The notes under the pieces: model-generated | What the model saw: the letters and a program-made list of their open reading frames with translations, nothing else | Databases searched by the model: none | What the model was told of the DNA's origin: nothing | Shown: positions 35,300 to 44,145 of the stretch, piece by piece | Position numbering within the stretch: the stretch's first letter is position 1 | How the letters are laid out: each line of letters begins with the position of its first letter | Position numbers and translations under genes: made by a program | Assembly (NCBI GenBank): GCA_001917435.1 | Contig: MNEA01000169.1 | Span: 1-49,944 of the forward strand | Reading direction: 5' to 3' | DNA from: Acidobacteria bacterium 13_2_20CM_2_57_6 | GTDB lineage: Bacteria; Acidobacteriota; Terriglobia; Acidiferrales; UBA7541 | Length of the DNA stretch: 49,944 nt

Positions 35300-36097
35300 T
35301 CAGCCCGCCCCGGCCGACCCGCTCTTTGCTTCTTGAAAATAAATCTCTTCAAACACCGCGTCCTTTTTCCAGCCGGCTCGCTCCAGGATACCGCGTGCAT
35401 TCTCGACCATCACGGGATGCCCGCACAGATAAGCCGTCGTCTCCTCCGGCCGCAGCCTCCACTCGTAGGCATATTTTCGTAACAGGTCATCCACGCGCCC
35501 CGTCTCGCCCTTCCAGTCCAGATCCTCCCATGGGCGGCTCACCGTGGGGACATACTTGAACCACGGCGTGTCGCTCGAATAGCGCTCCAATTCTTCGCGA
35601 TAGCCAAATTCCCAGGAACGGCTCGCACCCTGCAGACTGTAAAGCTTATGGTCACCTGGCATGGGGCTATCGCCACTCTTCCAATCGCGGTAGAGCGTTC
35701 GAACGTAACTCACAAAAGGGGCGATGCCTGTCACGGTAGAAACCAGCAGATGCTTGGTCCTGCCGCTGCGCAAATCGAGCGTGAAGCGCCCCTTGGCTAT
35801 TTTTCTGCAGAGCAGCGTGTCGCCAGTATTCAGTCTAAAAAGATCGGGCGTAAGATTTCCATGCGGAACCAGTTCCACGAAAAACTCGAGTGCGTCCTCA
35901 TACGGCGAGGAAACGATGGAGTACGCTCTTTCGATCCGTCTTCCCTCGTGCTCGACTCCCAGCGTCGCGTACTGCCCGGCACGGAATTCGAAAGGTCCCC
36001 CGGGATCGATTCGAACGGTCCACAGATCGGGAGAAAGATCCCGGCGCTCAAGAATCCGGGCTCGATAGTGTTTGTCCGGAGAAGGAGCCATTACCAT
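35300..36097 (-). CDS. ferredoxin/flavodoxin-NADP+ reductase-like protein
   Basis: A 265-residue two-domain flavoprotein. The FAD barrel has FRAGQYATLGV and RAYSIVSSPYED (the RxYS FAD motif). The NADP domain has STVTGIAPFVSYVR and TAYLCGHPVMVENAR. Such enzymes move electrons between NADPH and ferredoxin or flavodoxin. ATG 36097 is preferred over the open frame from 36217, because upstream codons overlap the GH3 gene and show no family similarity; ATG 36091 is equally possible. It begins 16 bases after the beta-glucosidase stop. No ferredoxin gene is nearby. Confidence 0.88.
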   Translation of the reverse strand: MVMAPSPDKHYRARILERRDLSPDLWTVRIDPGGPFEFRAGQYATLGVEHEGRRIERAYSIVSSPYEDALEFFVELVPHGNLTPDLFRLNTGDTLLCRKIAKGRFTLDLRSGRTKHLLVSTVTGIAPFVSYVRTLYRDWKSGDSPMPGDHKLYSLQGASRSWEFGYREELERYSSDTPWFKYVPTVSRPWEDLDWKGETGRVDDLLRKYAYEWRLRPEETTAYLCGHPVMVENARGILERAGWKKDAVFEEIYFQEAKSGSAGAG

Positions 36098-36113
36098 TTT
36101 CCAAGAGCTCGGG

Positions 36114-38339
36114 TTATTGCAGAGTGACCTTTTGCTGCAAGGGCAGATCCTGCGACGACGCCCCAACCAGGAAGGTATAGCTCCCCGGCACGAGCTTCCA
36201 TGCGCTGGCGTTTTCATCGTACACGTTCAGGAATTGAGGATCGATGGTCAGGCTGACTTGCTTGCTTTCGCCAGGGTTCAGGCGAACTTTGCTCCAGGCC
36301 ACCAGACGCTTTGGCGGTTCGTCGGCATTGGGCGGGAAGGCGGCGTAGACTTGGGCGATTTCCGCGCCGGAACGGCTGCCGGTGTTTTTCACTGTGAATG
36401 TCACCGTGGTTTCCTTGCCAGGCTTCAATTTCAAATCTGAGTAGGCATAAGTGGTGTAAGAAAGTCCGTAACCAAAGGGAAAGAGCGGCTTCTTATTTTC
36501 CGCGTCATACCATTTGTATCCAACTTTGAGTCCTTCATCGTAATGGACTTCAAACGCCGGTTTGGCGCCGCGTTCGTTCCCTTCGGGGCCGTGGTCGCCA
36601 ACTCCAGGTGGCGGCGTGACCAGATTAGGATGAGGAAGGTCCGCTTCGCTGCGCGGGAAAGTCATAGGCAGTTTCGCAGTTGGATTTACGCGGCCAAATA
36701 GAATGTTCGCAACCGCCTCATGTCCTTTGCTGCCGGCGTACCAGGCTTCCACGACGCCAGCGACTTTGTCGAGCCAAGGCATGGTGACCGCAGTACCGGT
36801 CTCAAGGACGACGATGGTCTTGGGATTGGCCGCGGCCACTTGTTCGATAAGCACGTCCTGATTTTCAGGCAGCGAGAGATTAGGCAAGTCCATCCCTTCG
36901 CTGGTCCATTGATACACGAAGACGATAGCGACCTCCGATTTCTTAGCCAGGGCGACGGCGGATTCCCGGTTGGTTCCGGAATCGAATTGGACGTCGGCGC
37001 CGGGAGCGGCCGTGGTCACAGCTTTCGAAGGCGATGTAGGAAACCAAACGTGTTCCAGCCATCGCGGAGCGGGACGGCCGGGTGGGTCCACTTGGGCGGA
37101 GCCGCCTCCGGAAATCATGCTGGTGTCGGCGTGCGGGCCAATGACGGCAATGGAATGAATCTTCGCCGGATCAAGCGGAAGGACACCGGGGCCGTTCTTG
37201 AGCAGAACGATGCTCTGCTCTGCAATTTTACGGGAGGTTTCCAGACCAGCTTCGGCATCGACAACGCTCTTTTTTACTGGATTGTCAACGATGCCGGCGG
37301 CGAACTCCGACCGTAGAATCCGGTGCACGTGGTCGTCGAGTTCCGCAAGAGGGATTTTGCCGGATTGGACGGCCTCCTTAAACTGTGCGCCGTAAAAATG
37401 GTCGAAGGGCTCTTCATGGTCGAGACCAGCCGCGGATGCTTTGACCGTGCTGTGGGTGCCGGCCCAATCGGAGACAACGAAGCCTTTGAAGTTCCATTCC
37501 TTCTTAAGAACGTCGGTGAGCAGGTATTTATTTTCGCAAGCAAACTCGCCGTTGACGGCGTTGTAGGAGCACATGACCGCGCCTGGTTTGGCGATTTCAA
37601 TGCCGATCTGGAACGCCAGCAAATCCGTTTCCCGCATGGCCCGCCTGCTGATGACAGCGCTCACCTCATTCCGTCCGCTTTCTTGATCGTTTACGGCGTA
37701 ATGCTTTATATCCCCGATGACCTGTTGGGCCTGCTCGCACTTCACGCGGTTCCCCACGAGAGTGCCTGCCAGGATGGGATCTTCGCCCATGTATTCGAAG
37801 GTCCTGCCGTTGCGTGGTTCACGAGTGAGGTTTACGCCGCCGCCGAGAGTCATGTTGTAACCTTGCGCGCGCAATTCCCGGCCGACGAGCGTGCCGTATT
37901 CGCAGGCGGCAACCGGATCCCAACTCGCGGCGGAACCCAAGTTCGAAGGCAGAGCCGTGGAGTAGCGGCCGTTTTCGGCGCTGCTTCGCACGCCATAAGC
38001 GGCGTCGCTCATTTGAATAATGGGAATACCGAGCCGGGGTACTCCAAGCACAAAACCGGCGCCGCCGTTGCCCAGATAAGCGGTGGGCCGAGGCTTGCCC
38101 CATCCGGGCATGCCGTTGCCATGCAGGAGATCAATTTTTTCATCCAGAGTCATTTCCTTGACGACAAGATCCGCGCGCTCGTCAGGCGAAAGGCTCGTAT
38201 TCATCCAGGGACGCTTCTCTGTCTGGCCGGCCGATTTGTCGTCCTGGGGATAGCGGCCATAGTTCACGCGTACCAAGGCAAACAAAGCGAGAACGGTGGC
38301 AAGGCTGACTCGTACAGGGCGAGGCAGATCCATTTTCAT
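36114..38339 (-). CDS. exported GH3 beta-glucosidase
   Basis: A 741-residue glycoside hydrolase family 3 enzyme with a signal or anchor (VRVSLATVLALFALVRV), the barrel domain (NLTREPRNGRTFEYMGEDP, IKHYAVNDQE, nucleophile Asp in FKGFVVSDWAGTHS), the alpha/beta sandwich (SIVLLKNGPGVLPLD, IAVIGPHAD), and a C-terminal fibronectin-type domain (FPFGYGLSYTTYAYSDLK ... VTFTVKNTGSRSGAEIAQVY). It cleaves terminal beta-linked glucose from oligosaccharides. ATG 38339 is chosen because GGAG lies 8 bases upstream and the signal follows; the open frame extends to 38396. The next gene downstream is the reductase, with no obvious functional link. Confidence 0.93.
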   Translation of the reverse strand: MKMDLPRPVRVSLATVLALFALVRVNYGRYPQDDKSAGQTEKRPWMNTSLSPDERADLVVKEMTLDEKIDLLHGNGMPGWGKPRPTAYLGNGGAGFVLGVPRLGIPIIQMSDAAYGVRSSAENGRYSTALPSNLGSAASWDPVAACEYGTLVGRELRAQGYNMTLGGGVNLTREPRNGRTFEYMGEDPILAGTLVGNRVKCEQAQQVIGDIKHYAVNDQESGRNEVSAVISRRAMRETDLLAFQIGIEIAKPGAVMCSYNAVNGEFACENKYLLTDVLKKEWNFKGFVVSDWAGTHSTVKASAAGLDHEEPFDHFYGAQFKEAVQSGKIPLAELDDHVHRILRSEFAAGIVDNPVKKSVVDAEAGLETSRKIAEQSIVLLKNGPGVLPLDPAKIHSIAVIGPHADTSMISGGGSAQVDPPGRPAPRWLEHVWFPTSPSKAVTTAAPGADVQFDSGTNRESAVALAKKSEVAIVFVYQWTSEGMDLPNLSLPENQDVLIEQVAAANPKTIVVLETGTAVTMPWLDKVAGVVEAWYAGSKGHEAVANILFGRVNPTAKLPMTFPRSEADLPHPNLVTPPPGVGDHGPEGNERGAKPAFEVHYDEGLKVGYKWYDAENKKPLFPFGYGLSYTTYAYSDLKLKPGKETTVTFTVKNTGSRSGAEIAQVYAAFPPNADEPPKRLVAWSKVRLNPGESKQVSLTIDPQFLNVYDENASAWKLVPGSYTFLVGASSQDLPLQQKVTLQ

Positions 38340-38476
38340 TATGAGGGCTCCAAAAGTAGAAATGTGCGCCCCCATAATAGCCATATCGGAGGCCACAAGC
38401 GAATATGTTGATCAGCTTGCTTCGCCAACCGGCTTGCAACCGGGGAGCTTGGAAGCGTTTGACGGCGAGATTGCCG

Positions 38477-39595
38477 CTATTCGTAGGCAAGGGCGACGAC
38501 AGGATCGTAGCTGGCGGCGCGCAGCGCGGGGTAGACTGCACCCGTCGCAGCTCCCACGATAGCGAGCGCGACCGCGGAAAAAATCCACGCGGGAGAGATG
38601 AGGATCGTCAGGCCAGGGTTCGTTTGTTTCAAAATCGCCTGCGTTAGGAAAGTAGTCGCAATCCCCAAACCGGTTCCCATCAGCGTGAGGATGAGAGTCT
38701 CACCTAGTAACATCTGGACCACGTCCAGCTTGGAAAAACCCAGCGCTTTCAGGATGCCGATCTCCCGTGTGCGCTCCATCACCATAGTGTGCATATTTAG
38801 CAGGACCACCAAGAAGCTCACCACGATTCCCAGCGCCACCATCGTGCGCGTGAAGGGACGCAATTGCGGCAAGTTCGACGAAGTCATCAGTGTCACGTAT
38901 TCCGATAACGATCGGACGCTGTTCTCCGGCATCAGCTTAAGAATTTGCGCGCGCGTTGCTTCCGTATCACCTTTGCTTCTCACGTAAAACATGGAAACGC
39001 GCTTCTCCGCGCCGGCAATCTCTTGAGCGGTCCGGATGGGAATAAAGTATCGCGCGCCTTTTCCGTGAGCGACGATCCCACAGACCGTAAACGGATGATT
39101 TAAGAGTGCTATCTGGCTTCCCACCTTTAAGTGACGCGTTTGCGCGATGATGTCGTCGGCTATGACTTCATCCGGCCCCTCGAACGGCCGCCCGTCGCGG
39201 AACAGGAAGCCTTTGCTCAATGCATTGAAGCGCTTGTAATCGATCCCGTAGACCATCACTAAGTGCTTTGGTTCCGTGAGGATGACCGTTGGCGCGACTT
39301 CGTCCACGCCGCTCAACGCGGCAATTTTTTCACCCAGCGATTCCTGCATTCCGACGCTGACGAATGCGAAAAAAATCGAAGAGTTCGGCGGCTGCACCAG
39401 GATATCCGCGCCGACACCTTCGACGCGTTTTCCCCATTCGGAAACGACTCCTGATGTGAGACCGACGATCAGCAAAACGAGAATCACCTGGACGGCAATG
39501 GCAATCACGCTCAGAAAACTGCGCAGCGGCCGGGCCGCGATGCTGCCCCAGAACATTTGGAGGAGGGAAAATGGTCCGTCGTAGGTTTCCGTCAT
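38477..39595 (-). CDS. FtsX/MacB-like ABC transporter permease (single unit)
   Basis: A 372-residue permease with one membrane helix (FLSVIAIAVQVILVLLIVGLTS), a periplasmic domain of about 200 residues, and three C-terminal helices (VALGIVVSFLVVLLNMHTMV, LLGETLILTLMGTGLGIATT, FSAVALAIVGAATGAVYPAL) around the FtsX motif RTREIGILKALGFSKLDV. It ends YDPVVALAYE. It is half the size of the ADOP permeases, the ordinary LolC/DevC/MacB-like form. No ATPase or adaptor is adjacent, so it must pair with one encoded elsewhere. Confidence 0.88.
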   Translation of the reverse strand: MTETYDGPFSLLQMFWGSIAARPLRSFLSVIAIAVQVILVLLIVGLTSGVVSEWGKRVEGVGADILVQPPNSSIFFAFVSVGMQESLGEKIAALSGVDEVAPTVILTEPKHLVMVYGIDYKRFNALSKGFLFRDGRPFEGPDEVIADDIIAQTRHLKVGSQIALLNHPFTVCGIVAHGKGARYFIPIRTAQEIAGAEKRVSMFYVRSKGDTEATRAQILKLMPENSVRSLSEYVTLMTSSNLPQLRPFTRTMVALGIVVSFLVVLLNMHTMVMERTREIGILKALGFSKLDVVQMLLGETLILTLMGTGLGIATTFLTQAILKQTNPGLTILISPAWIFSAVALAIVGAATGAVYPALRAASYDPVVALAYE

Positions 39596-39614
39596 CGAGC
39601 GTAGCCAGATTCGT

Positions 39615-39644
39615 ACTGTACCATTCTGATTTCGCAGCGGTCAA
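39615..39644 (-). promoter_or_regulatory. candidate promoter of the lone permease
   Basis: On the minus strand: TTGACC (39644-39639), an 18-base spacer, and TACAGT (39620-39615; four of six for a -10 box), ending about 20 bases before the permease ATG at 39595. Confidence 0.35.
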
Positions 39645-39721
39645 AATTACATTTACATTCGTTGCGGCAAGGCAAGACGCATGCCGAAGTGGACGTAAAA
39701 TATTTCTACTGCGTTAAGATT

Positions 39722-39737
39722 TCAACATGAATGTTGA
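39722..39737. promoter_or_regulatory. 16-base palindrome, possible operator
   Basis: TCAACATGAATGTTGA is a perfect 7-2-7 inverted repeat in the AT-rich gap, about 130 bases upstream of the permease start. Its size and symmetry suit a dimeric helix-turn-helix repressor, but no regulator gene is adjacent. Confidence 0.35.
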
Positions 39738-39973
39738 TAAGGTTGTGGAAATCCCCTCTTCGCGCATCGCTAACTTCCCGCCCTTCAACAATCTTCTGCT
39801 CTTTGCACCATTTGTGTGCAATTTTATTTTTTAATTCACTGCTTCCGCCAAAAATTTAGCGACACGAGAAAATATTTACCAAACGGAAGGTTTCAAGCGA
39901 TGAATCGAGGACCAAAGTATTCTTGTATTTTTCCTAAGTCGTTCATTCTCAATGACCGGCCGCTGGTCTCACT

Positions 39974-40396
39974 TTAGTACCACTTCGGCGGCCGTTCGAG
40001 ATGCACCTTAATCGTTTGTTTCGGGTCGGTGATGTCCAGCCAGCGCCCATATGTTTTCCATCCTTCGGCGACAACCTGGACCAGGACTCTACCCATCGGC
40101 GCGTTAGGAACGTGGGCGATCCCGTCGCGGCTGGTTTTTACATTCATTTCCAGCTTCTTGTCCTTCCTCAGCGAGCGTTCTTCAATAAATTTCACGTACA
40201 CGCTAGCGTTCTCAACGGGAATGCTCTTCTCGCCGCCGGTTACTTCAATGGTGATCCGCGTTTGCGCTTCGCTTGCCGGAGGCGGAGTCTTCGGTTTCGA
40301 GGCGGGCGCAGCCGGATCCTGGGCCGCTACCTCGGCAGCAATCACCGCGCAGGCCGCCATGCAAACGCACGCAAAAAACCTTCTTGGGAATCGCAT
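39974..40396 (-). CDS. small secreted protein with a carboxypeptidase-regulatory-like domain
   Basis: About 140 residues with a signal peptide (RFFACVCMAACAVIAAEVAA), a proline-rich linker (PAAPASKPKTPPPAS), and a beta-sandwich-like part: ITIEVTGGEKSIPVENASVY, VKTSRDGIAHVPNAPMGRVL, GWKTYGRWLDITDP and a C-terminal HLERPPKWY. The order resembles a CarboxypepD_reg/transthyretin-like fold. Function unknown. The start could also be ATG 40414; ATG 40396 gives a typical signal peptide. Confidence 0.65.
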   Translation of the reverse strand: MRFPRRFFACVCMAACAVIAAEVAAQDPAAPASKPKTPPPASEAQTRITIEVTGGEKSIPVENASVYVKFIEERSLRKDKKLEMNVKTSRDGIAHVPNAPMGRVLVQVVAEGWKTYGRWLDITDPKQTIKVHLERPPKWY

Positions 40397-40494
40397 AAAT
40401 TCGGTGAACTCCATGGTCTACGGAACAGCAGGCCAGGTCAAGCCTCGGCACGTTGAGATTGGATGCCGCTCGCGCCCGTCGTGCTGCTCTAGCG

Positions 40495-40590
40495 TTGCTC
40501 CGCCGTGGAAACCCCGGGCAACCGCCATTTGACTCATCAATATGGCTCCTGTAAGTTCTCTAGAAACTGCTCGGCAGGCAAGATGAGGGC
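40495..40590 (+). promoter_or_regulatory. possible structured leader of the trans-sulfuration gene
   Basis: GTTGCTC (40495-40501) pairs with GGGCAAC (40517-40523), and GCCAT (40525-40529) with ATGGC (40543-40547). The stretch GGAAACCCCGGGCAACC (40508-40524) recalls the conserved GAAGCCCGGCAACC core of SAM-I riboswitches, and AAGATGAG downstream recalls a P1 strand. The matching 5' strand and the GGAGGGA element are absent, and no terminator follows. Riboswitch identity is unproven. Confidence 0.2.
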
Positions 40591-40680
40591 GCGGCCAATT
40601 TGAAATTCACCCCGAACAGTCAGCGCCACGTGTCACACTGACTGCATCTCGATCAGAACAGGAATCGCAAGGAGAGCACA

Positions 40681-41820
40681 ATGGGTTTTGCCACCAACGC
40701 CATTCACATCGGGCAGGAACCCGATCCCGCCACTGGGGCCATCGTCGCGCCCATCTATCAGACTTCCACGTACATCAATGAAGAGCTGGGCAAGAACAAG
40801 GGCTACGATTACGCGCGAACGAATCATCCCAACCGCAAAGCCCTGGAACGCACCGTTGCCAAGCTGGAAGGCGGGCACAGCGCCTACGTTTTCTCTTCCG
40901 GCATGGCGGGAATCGACGCAGTCTTCCGGCTTCTGCGCCCCGGCGATCACGTGGTTCTTTCCGAAGCGGTTTACGGCGGCGTTTTCCGCCTCTCAACGCA
41001 ACTTCTGGTTCATTTTGGCCTGGAATTCAGTTTCGTGGACACGTCCGTGCCGGACTATGTGCGCACTGCGTTGCGCCCCAACACGAAAATGATTTACATC
41101 GAGACGCCGGCCAACCCCACGCTCAGCGTCACTGATATTTCAGCGATTTCCAAGCTGGCCGGCGAGCGCAATCTCTCCGTAGTAGTGGACAACACGTTTC
41201 TTAGTCCTTATTTGCAGCGTCCCATCGAGCTAGGCGCGCACATCGTGGTTCATTCCATGACGAAGTATTTGAACGGACACAGTGATTCCACGGGGGGAGC
41301 AGTCATTCTCACACGTCCTGAGGATGCGGAAAAAATATATTTCATTCAACGTTCCGCAGGCACGGGCCTCTCTCCCATGGATTGCTTTCTGGTTTCGCGC
41401 GGCATCAAGACCCTTGCCGTGCGCATGCTCCAGCACAACGCCAACGGCATTACCGTGGCCCGCCATCTCGACGCCCATCCAAAAGTTAAGAAGGTTTTCT
41501 ACCCCGGTCTGCCGTCTCATCCGCAGCACGATGTAGCCCGTCGCCAGCAGAAGGGCCCGGGCGCCATGCTCTCTTTTGATGTTGGTTCGCTGGATGCCGC
41601 GCGACGATTCCTCAATCACGTGAAACTTTGCTCGCTCGCCGAGAGTCTCGGCGGCGTCGAAACTTTGATTTCTCTTCCAGCCATGATGACCCACGCTTCC
41701 ATGCCCAAGGAAATGCAGGACCGCGTCGGCATCACCGAAGGCTTGGTGCGCCTCTCTGTGGGCATCGAGGACGTCGAAGACATTGTCGCCGACCTCGACC
41801 AGGCCCTGCTCTACGTTTAG
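40681..41820 (+). CDS. PLP-dependent trans-sulfuration enzyme (cystathionine gamma-synthase/lyase family)
   Basis: A 379-residue fold-type I PLP enzyme of the Cys/Met metabolism family: ATNAIHIGQEPDPATGAIVAPIYQTSTY at the N-terminus, EGGHSAYVFSSGMAGIDAVF (PLP phosphate site), ETPANPTLSVTDI, the Schiff-base lysine K195 in SMTKYLNGHSDSTGG, and AESLGGVETLISLPAMMTHA. It acts on homocysteine, cysteine or cystathionine; MetB (synthase) and gamma-lyase cannot be separated by eye. AAGGAG at 40668-40673 supports ATG 40681. It is followed by a cupin gene 32 bases later. Confidence 0.92.
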   Translation: MGFATNAIHIGQEPDPATGAIVAPIYQTSTYINEELGKNKGYDYARTNHPNRKALERTVAKLEGGHSAYVFSSGMAGIDAVFRLLRPGDHVVLSEAVYGGVFRLSTQLLVHFGLEFSFVDTSVPDYVRTALRPNTKMIYIETPANPTLSVTDISAISKLAGERNLSVVVDNTFLSPYLQRPIELGAHIVVHSMTKYLNGHSDSTGGAVILTRPEDAEKIYFIQRSAGTGLSPMDCFLVSRGIKTLAVRMLQHNANGITVARHLDAHPKVKKVFYPGLPSHPQHDVARRQQKGPGAMLSFDVGSLDAARRFLNHVKLCSLAESLGGVETLISLPAMMTHASMPKEMQDRVGITEGLVRLSVGIEDVEDIVADLDQALLYV

Positions 41821-41852
41821 CCGCAGTCAATTCTGTTTAAGCTGACACGTCC

Positions 41853-42266
41853 ATGAGTTCGCCTAGAATCGCTGCTCCGCTCAACGGGCAAGTCCTCGGT
41901 TCGATCAACGATGCTTTTGTGATCGCCGAATGGCGCGACCCGGGTGGTCCCCCAGGTCCGCCGCGTCTGATCGCCCCGCCGCATCTTCATCGCAGTGACG
42001 ATGAAGCGTGGTACGTGCTGGAAGGCCTCCTGCGCGTACGGGTTGGCACGGAGGAAGTCGAAGCCCGCGCGGGTTCGGCCGTGTTTGTGCCGCGCGGAAC
42101 GCCTCACACTTACTGGAATCCTGGTCCGGCTCCGACTCGCTATCTGTTGGTCATGACCGTCAACATCTACCGGCTGATTCAGGAAATCCACGGGATGAAA
42201 GAGCGCACCCCAGCCGCATTGCGTGCGGTATTCGCAAAATACGATTCTGAACTCCTCGACGTGTAA
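41853..42266 (+). CDS. single-domain cupin protein
   Basis: A 137-residue protein with both cupin motifs: PPHLHRSDDEAWYVLEGLLR (metal ligands H, H, E) and AGSAVFVPRGTPHTYWN (last ligand H). It has the size of small metal-binding cupins that act as dioxygenases, isomerases or small-molecule sensors. It starts shortly after the PLP enzyme on the same strand, so co-transcription and a link to sulfur amino acid metabolism are possible. Substrate unknown. Confidence 0.85.
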   Translation: MSSPRIAAPLNGQVLGSINDAFVIAEWRDPGGPPGPPRLIAPPHLHRSDDEAWYVLEGLLRVRVGTEEVEARAGSAVFVPRGTPHTYWNPGPAPTRYLLVMTVNIYRLIQEIHGMKERTPAALRAVFAKYDSELLDV

Positions 42267-42297
42267 CTGGAACCGGACTCGGCGCAGGCGTAGCGAG

Positions 42298-42651
42298 CTA
42301 CTTGCGATTCTTGCGCGCCCTCGTGACGCTTTCCTCCACCCACGAAAGATATTCTTTCGACCCCTCCGTGATCGGCACGGCGATAAATTCGGGCACGTCG
42401 TAACTGTGAAGACGTTTTACTTCATTTTCCAATTCAGCGAGACGTTTCGACGTCGTCTTCATCAACAGTAGATATTCCCGCGCTCGTTCAAGCTTTCCCT
42501 TCCACGTATAGACCGAATCTACGGGGCTCAAAATCATGTTCACGCACGCGGCAAGCCTCTTGCCAACCACGGTGCGCGCGATTCGCTTTGCCTCTGCCGG
42601 CGTTGCGCAAGTTACCAGTACGATTCTGCTTCCCTCGCCCTTCTTCAGCAT
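42298..42651 (-). CDS. cutA: CutA-like divalent cation tolerance protein
   Basis: A 117-residue protein with the complete CutA1 pattern: VLVTCATPAEAKRIARTVVG, LAACVNMI, SVYTWKGKLERAREYLLLMK, LHSYDVPEFIAVPITEGS and YLSWVEE. CutA forms a trimeric, ferredoxin-like fold related to PII signalling proteins; a role in copper tolerance was proposed in E. coli, but its true function is unsettled. The gene is convergent with the cupin gene. Confidence 0.94.
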   Translation of the reverse strand: MLKKGEGSRIVLVTCATPAEAKRIARTVVGKRLAACVNMILSPVDSVYTWKGKLERAREYLLLMKTTSKRLAELENEVKRLHSYDVPEFIAVPITEGSKEYLSWVEESVTRARKNRK

Positions 42652-42720
42652 TCTTCCCCCGCCACGCCGTTATTTTTCAACTTTCGACTTTCCACCCTCT
42701 CCAGTCTAGAATACCGCCTC

Positions 42721-44145
42721 ATGGCGACCTCGCCCATCAAGTTCGGCACTTCCGGATGGCGCGGCCTCATCGCCGACGATTTCACCTTCGCCAATGTTCG
42801 CCTGGCGGTCACCGCCATTGCCGAACATGCGAAAGCCAAGGCGAAAGACCCCGCCATCCTGGTGGGCTACGACACGCGCTTCTACTCCGAAGAATTCTCG
42901 CAGCTCGCCGTGGACATCCTGCAACATCACGGCATTCGCACGCTGCTTTGCGAGACGTTCACGCCCACGCCGGCCGTGGCCTTCGAAATTATGCGTCGCA
43001 AGCTCGATGGGGCCATCAACTTCACTGCCAGCCACAATCCCGCGCAGTACCACGGCCTGAAATTTTCCTCGGCCGACGCCGGCCCTGCCCTGCCGGAAGT
43101 CACCAAGGATATCGAAGCGCGGGCCGCAAAGCTTGCCGCGAATGGTGGTGTTCCGCCTCTTCCTCACGGTGCAGAAAACTCGGCGCATGGCGAAAAAGTC
43201 AATCTGCGCGAAAACTATTTGAAGCGTCTCGAAGAGCTCGTTCAGTTCGACACGCTGCGCAAGGCCAAGCCATCCTTGGTCGTGGACGCGCTCCACGGGT
43301 GCGGCGCCGGCTATCTCGACCGCACTCTCTCCGATCACGGCGTCAACGTGCAAGCCATGCGCACCGAACGGGATTGCTTGTTCGACGGCACCGGCCCCGA
43401 CGTTTCCGAAGAAAATCTCGCGCCTCTTCGCAAAGGCGTCGTGGATTCGAAGGCCACCGCGGGCCTGGCCACCGATGGCGACGCGGACCGCTTTGGCATC
43501 GTCGACTGCGATGGCGCATGGATCCAGCCCAACTTAATCCTTGCGCTGGTCTACGACTATCTTGCCGAAACGCGCAAATGGAAAATGCCTGCAGCGCGCA
43601 GCGTCGCAACCACCCAAATGATCGACGCGGTCGCCAAGTCGCGCGGTCAGACTATTTATCAGACGCCTGTGGGCTTCAAATACATCGGCCAACTTATTCG
43701 CGAAGACAAAATCGCTCTGGGCGGTGAAGAAAGCGCCGGACTCACCATTCGCGGCCACATCCCGGAAAAAGACGGCATTCTCGCCTGCCTGCTCGTGGCG
43801 GAAATGATTGCCGCGCGTGGCGCCTCCATCGGTGAACAAGTTCGCAACATGTACAAAAAACTCGGCCGCGAATTTTGGCCCGTGCGCGAAAATCTTCATC
43901 TTTCCGACGAACAAAAGGCAAACGCCGTCAAGCGTGTCGCTGTTGACGCTTCGACACTTGCCGGACGGAAAGTCGTATCCATCGACCGCACCGATGGCGC
44001 AAAATTTGTTTTCGAAGACGGTTCGTGGATGCTGCTGCGTCTTTCCGGCACGGAGCCGCTGCTTCGCCTGTACGTCGAAGCCGAAAGCGCCGCCGCTTCC
44101 GCAAAATTGACGCGAGACGCATCACAATGGGTTCTGCAAAACTGA
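42721..44145 (+). CDS. phosphoglucomutase/phosphomannomutase family protein
   Basis: A 474-residue alpha-D-phosphohexomutase. It has the active serine S104 in NFTASHNPAQYHG, the Mg loop DGDADRFG (D252, D254, D256), the sugar-binding loop GGEESAGLTIRGH, and the phosphate-binding loop RLSGTEPLLRLYVEA. The N-terminal IKFGTSGWRG is also typical. It interconverts hexose 1- and 6-phosphates; GEESAG points to glucose or mannose rather than the glucosamine enzyme. It would connect to glycogen and cell-envelope sugars. Its end overlaps the next gene by 19 bases. Confidence 0.93.
   Translation: MATSPIKFGTSGWRGLIADDFTFANVRLAVTAIAEHAKAKAKDPAILVGYDTRFYSEEFSQLAVDILQHHGIRTLLCETFTPTPAVAFEIMRRKLDGAINFTASHNPAQYHGLKFSSADAGPALPEVTKDIEARAAKLAANGGVPPLPHGAENSAHGEKVNLRENYLKRLEELVQFDTLRKAKPSLVVDALHGCGAGYLDRTLSDHGVNVQAMRTERDCLFDGTGPDVSEENLAPLRKGVVDSKATAGLATDGDADRFGIVDCDGAWIQPNLILALVYDYLAETRKWKMPAARSVATTQMIDAVAKSRGQTIYQTPVGFKYIGQLIREDKIALGGEESAGLTIRGHIPEKDGILACLLVAEMIAARGASIGEQVRNMYKKLGREFWPVRENLHLSDEQKANAVKRVAVDASTLAGRKVVSIDRTDGAKFVFEDGSWMLLRLSGTEPLLRLYVEAESAAASAKLTRDASQWVLQN

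Larger units (their letters stand above)
39596..39973. other. AT-rich intergenic region upstream of the lone permease
   Basis: About 380 bases, visibly richer in A+T than the surrounding genes, with no credible open frame. It holds the permease promoter candidate and a 16-base palindrome, listed separately. The rest shows no structure I can name. Confidence 0.5.
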
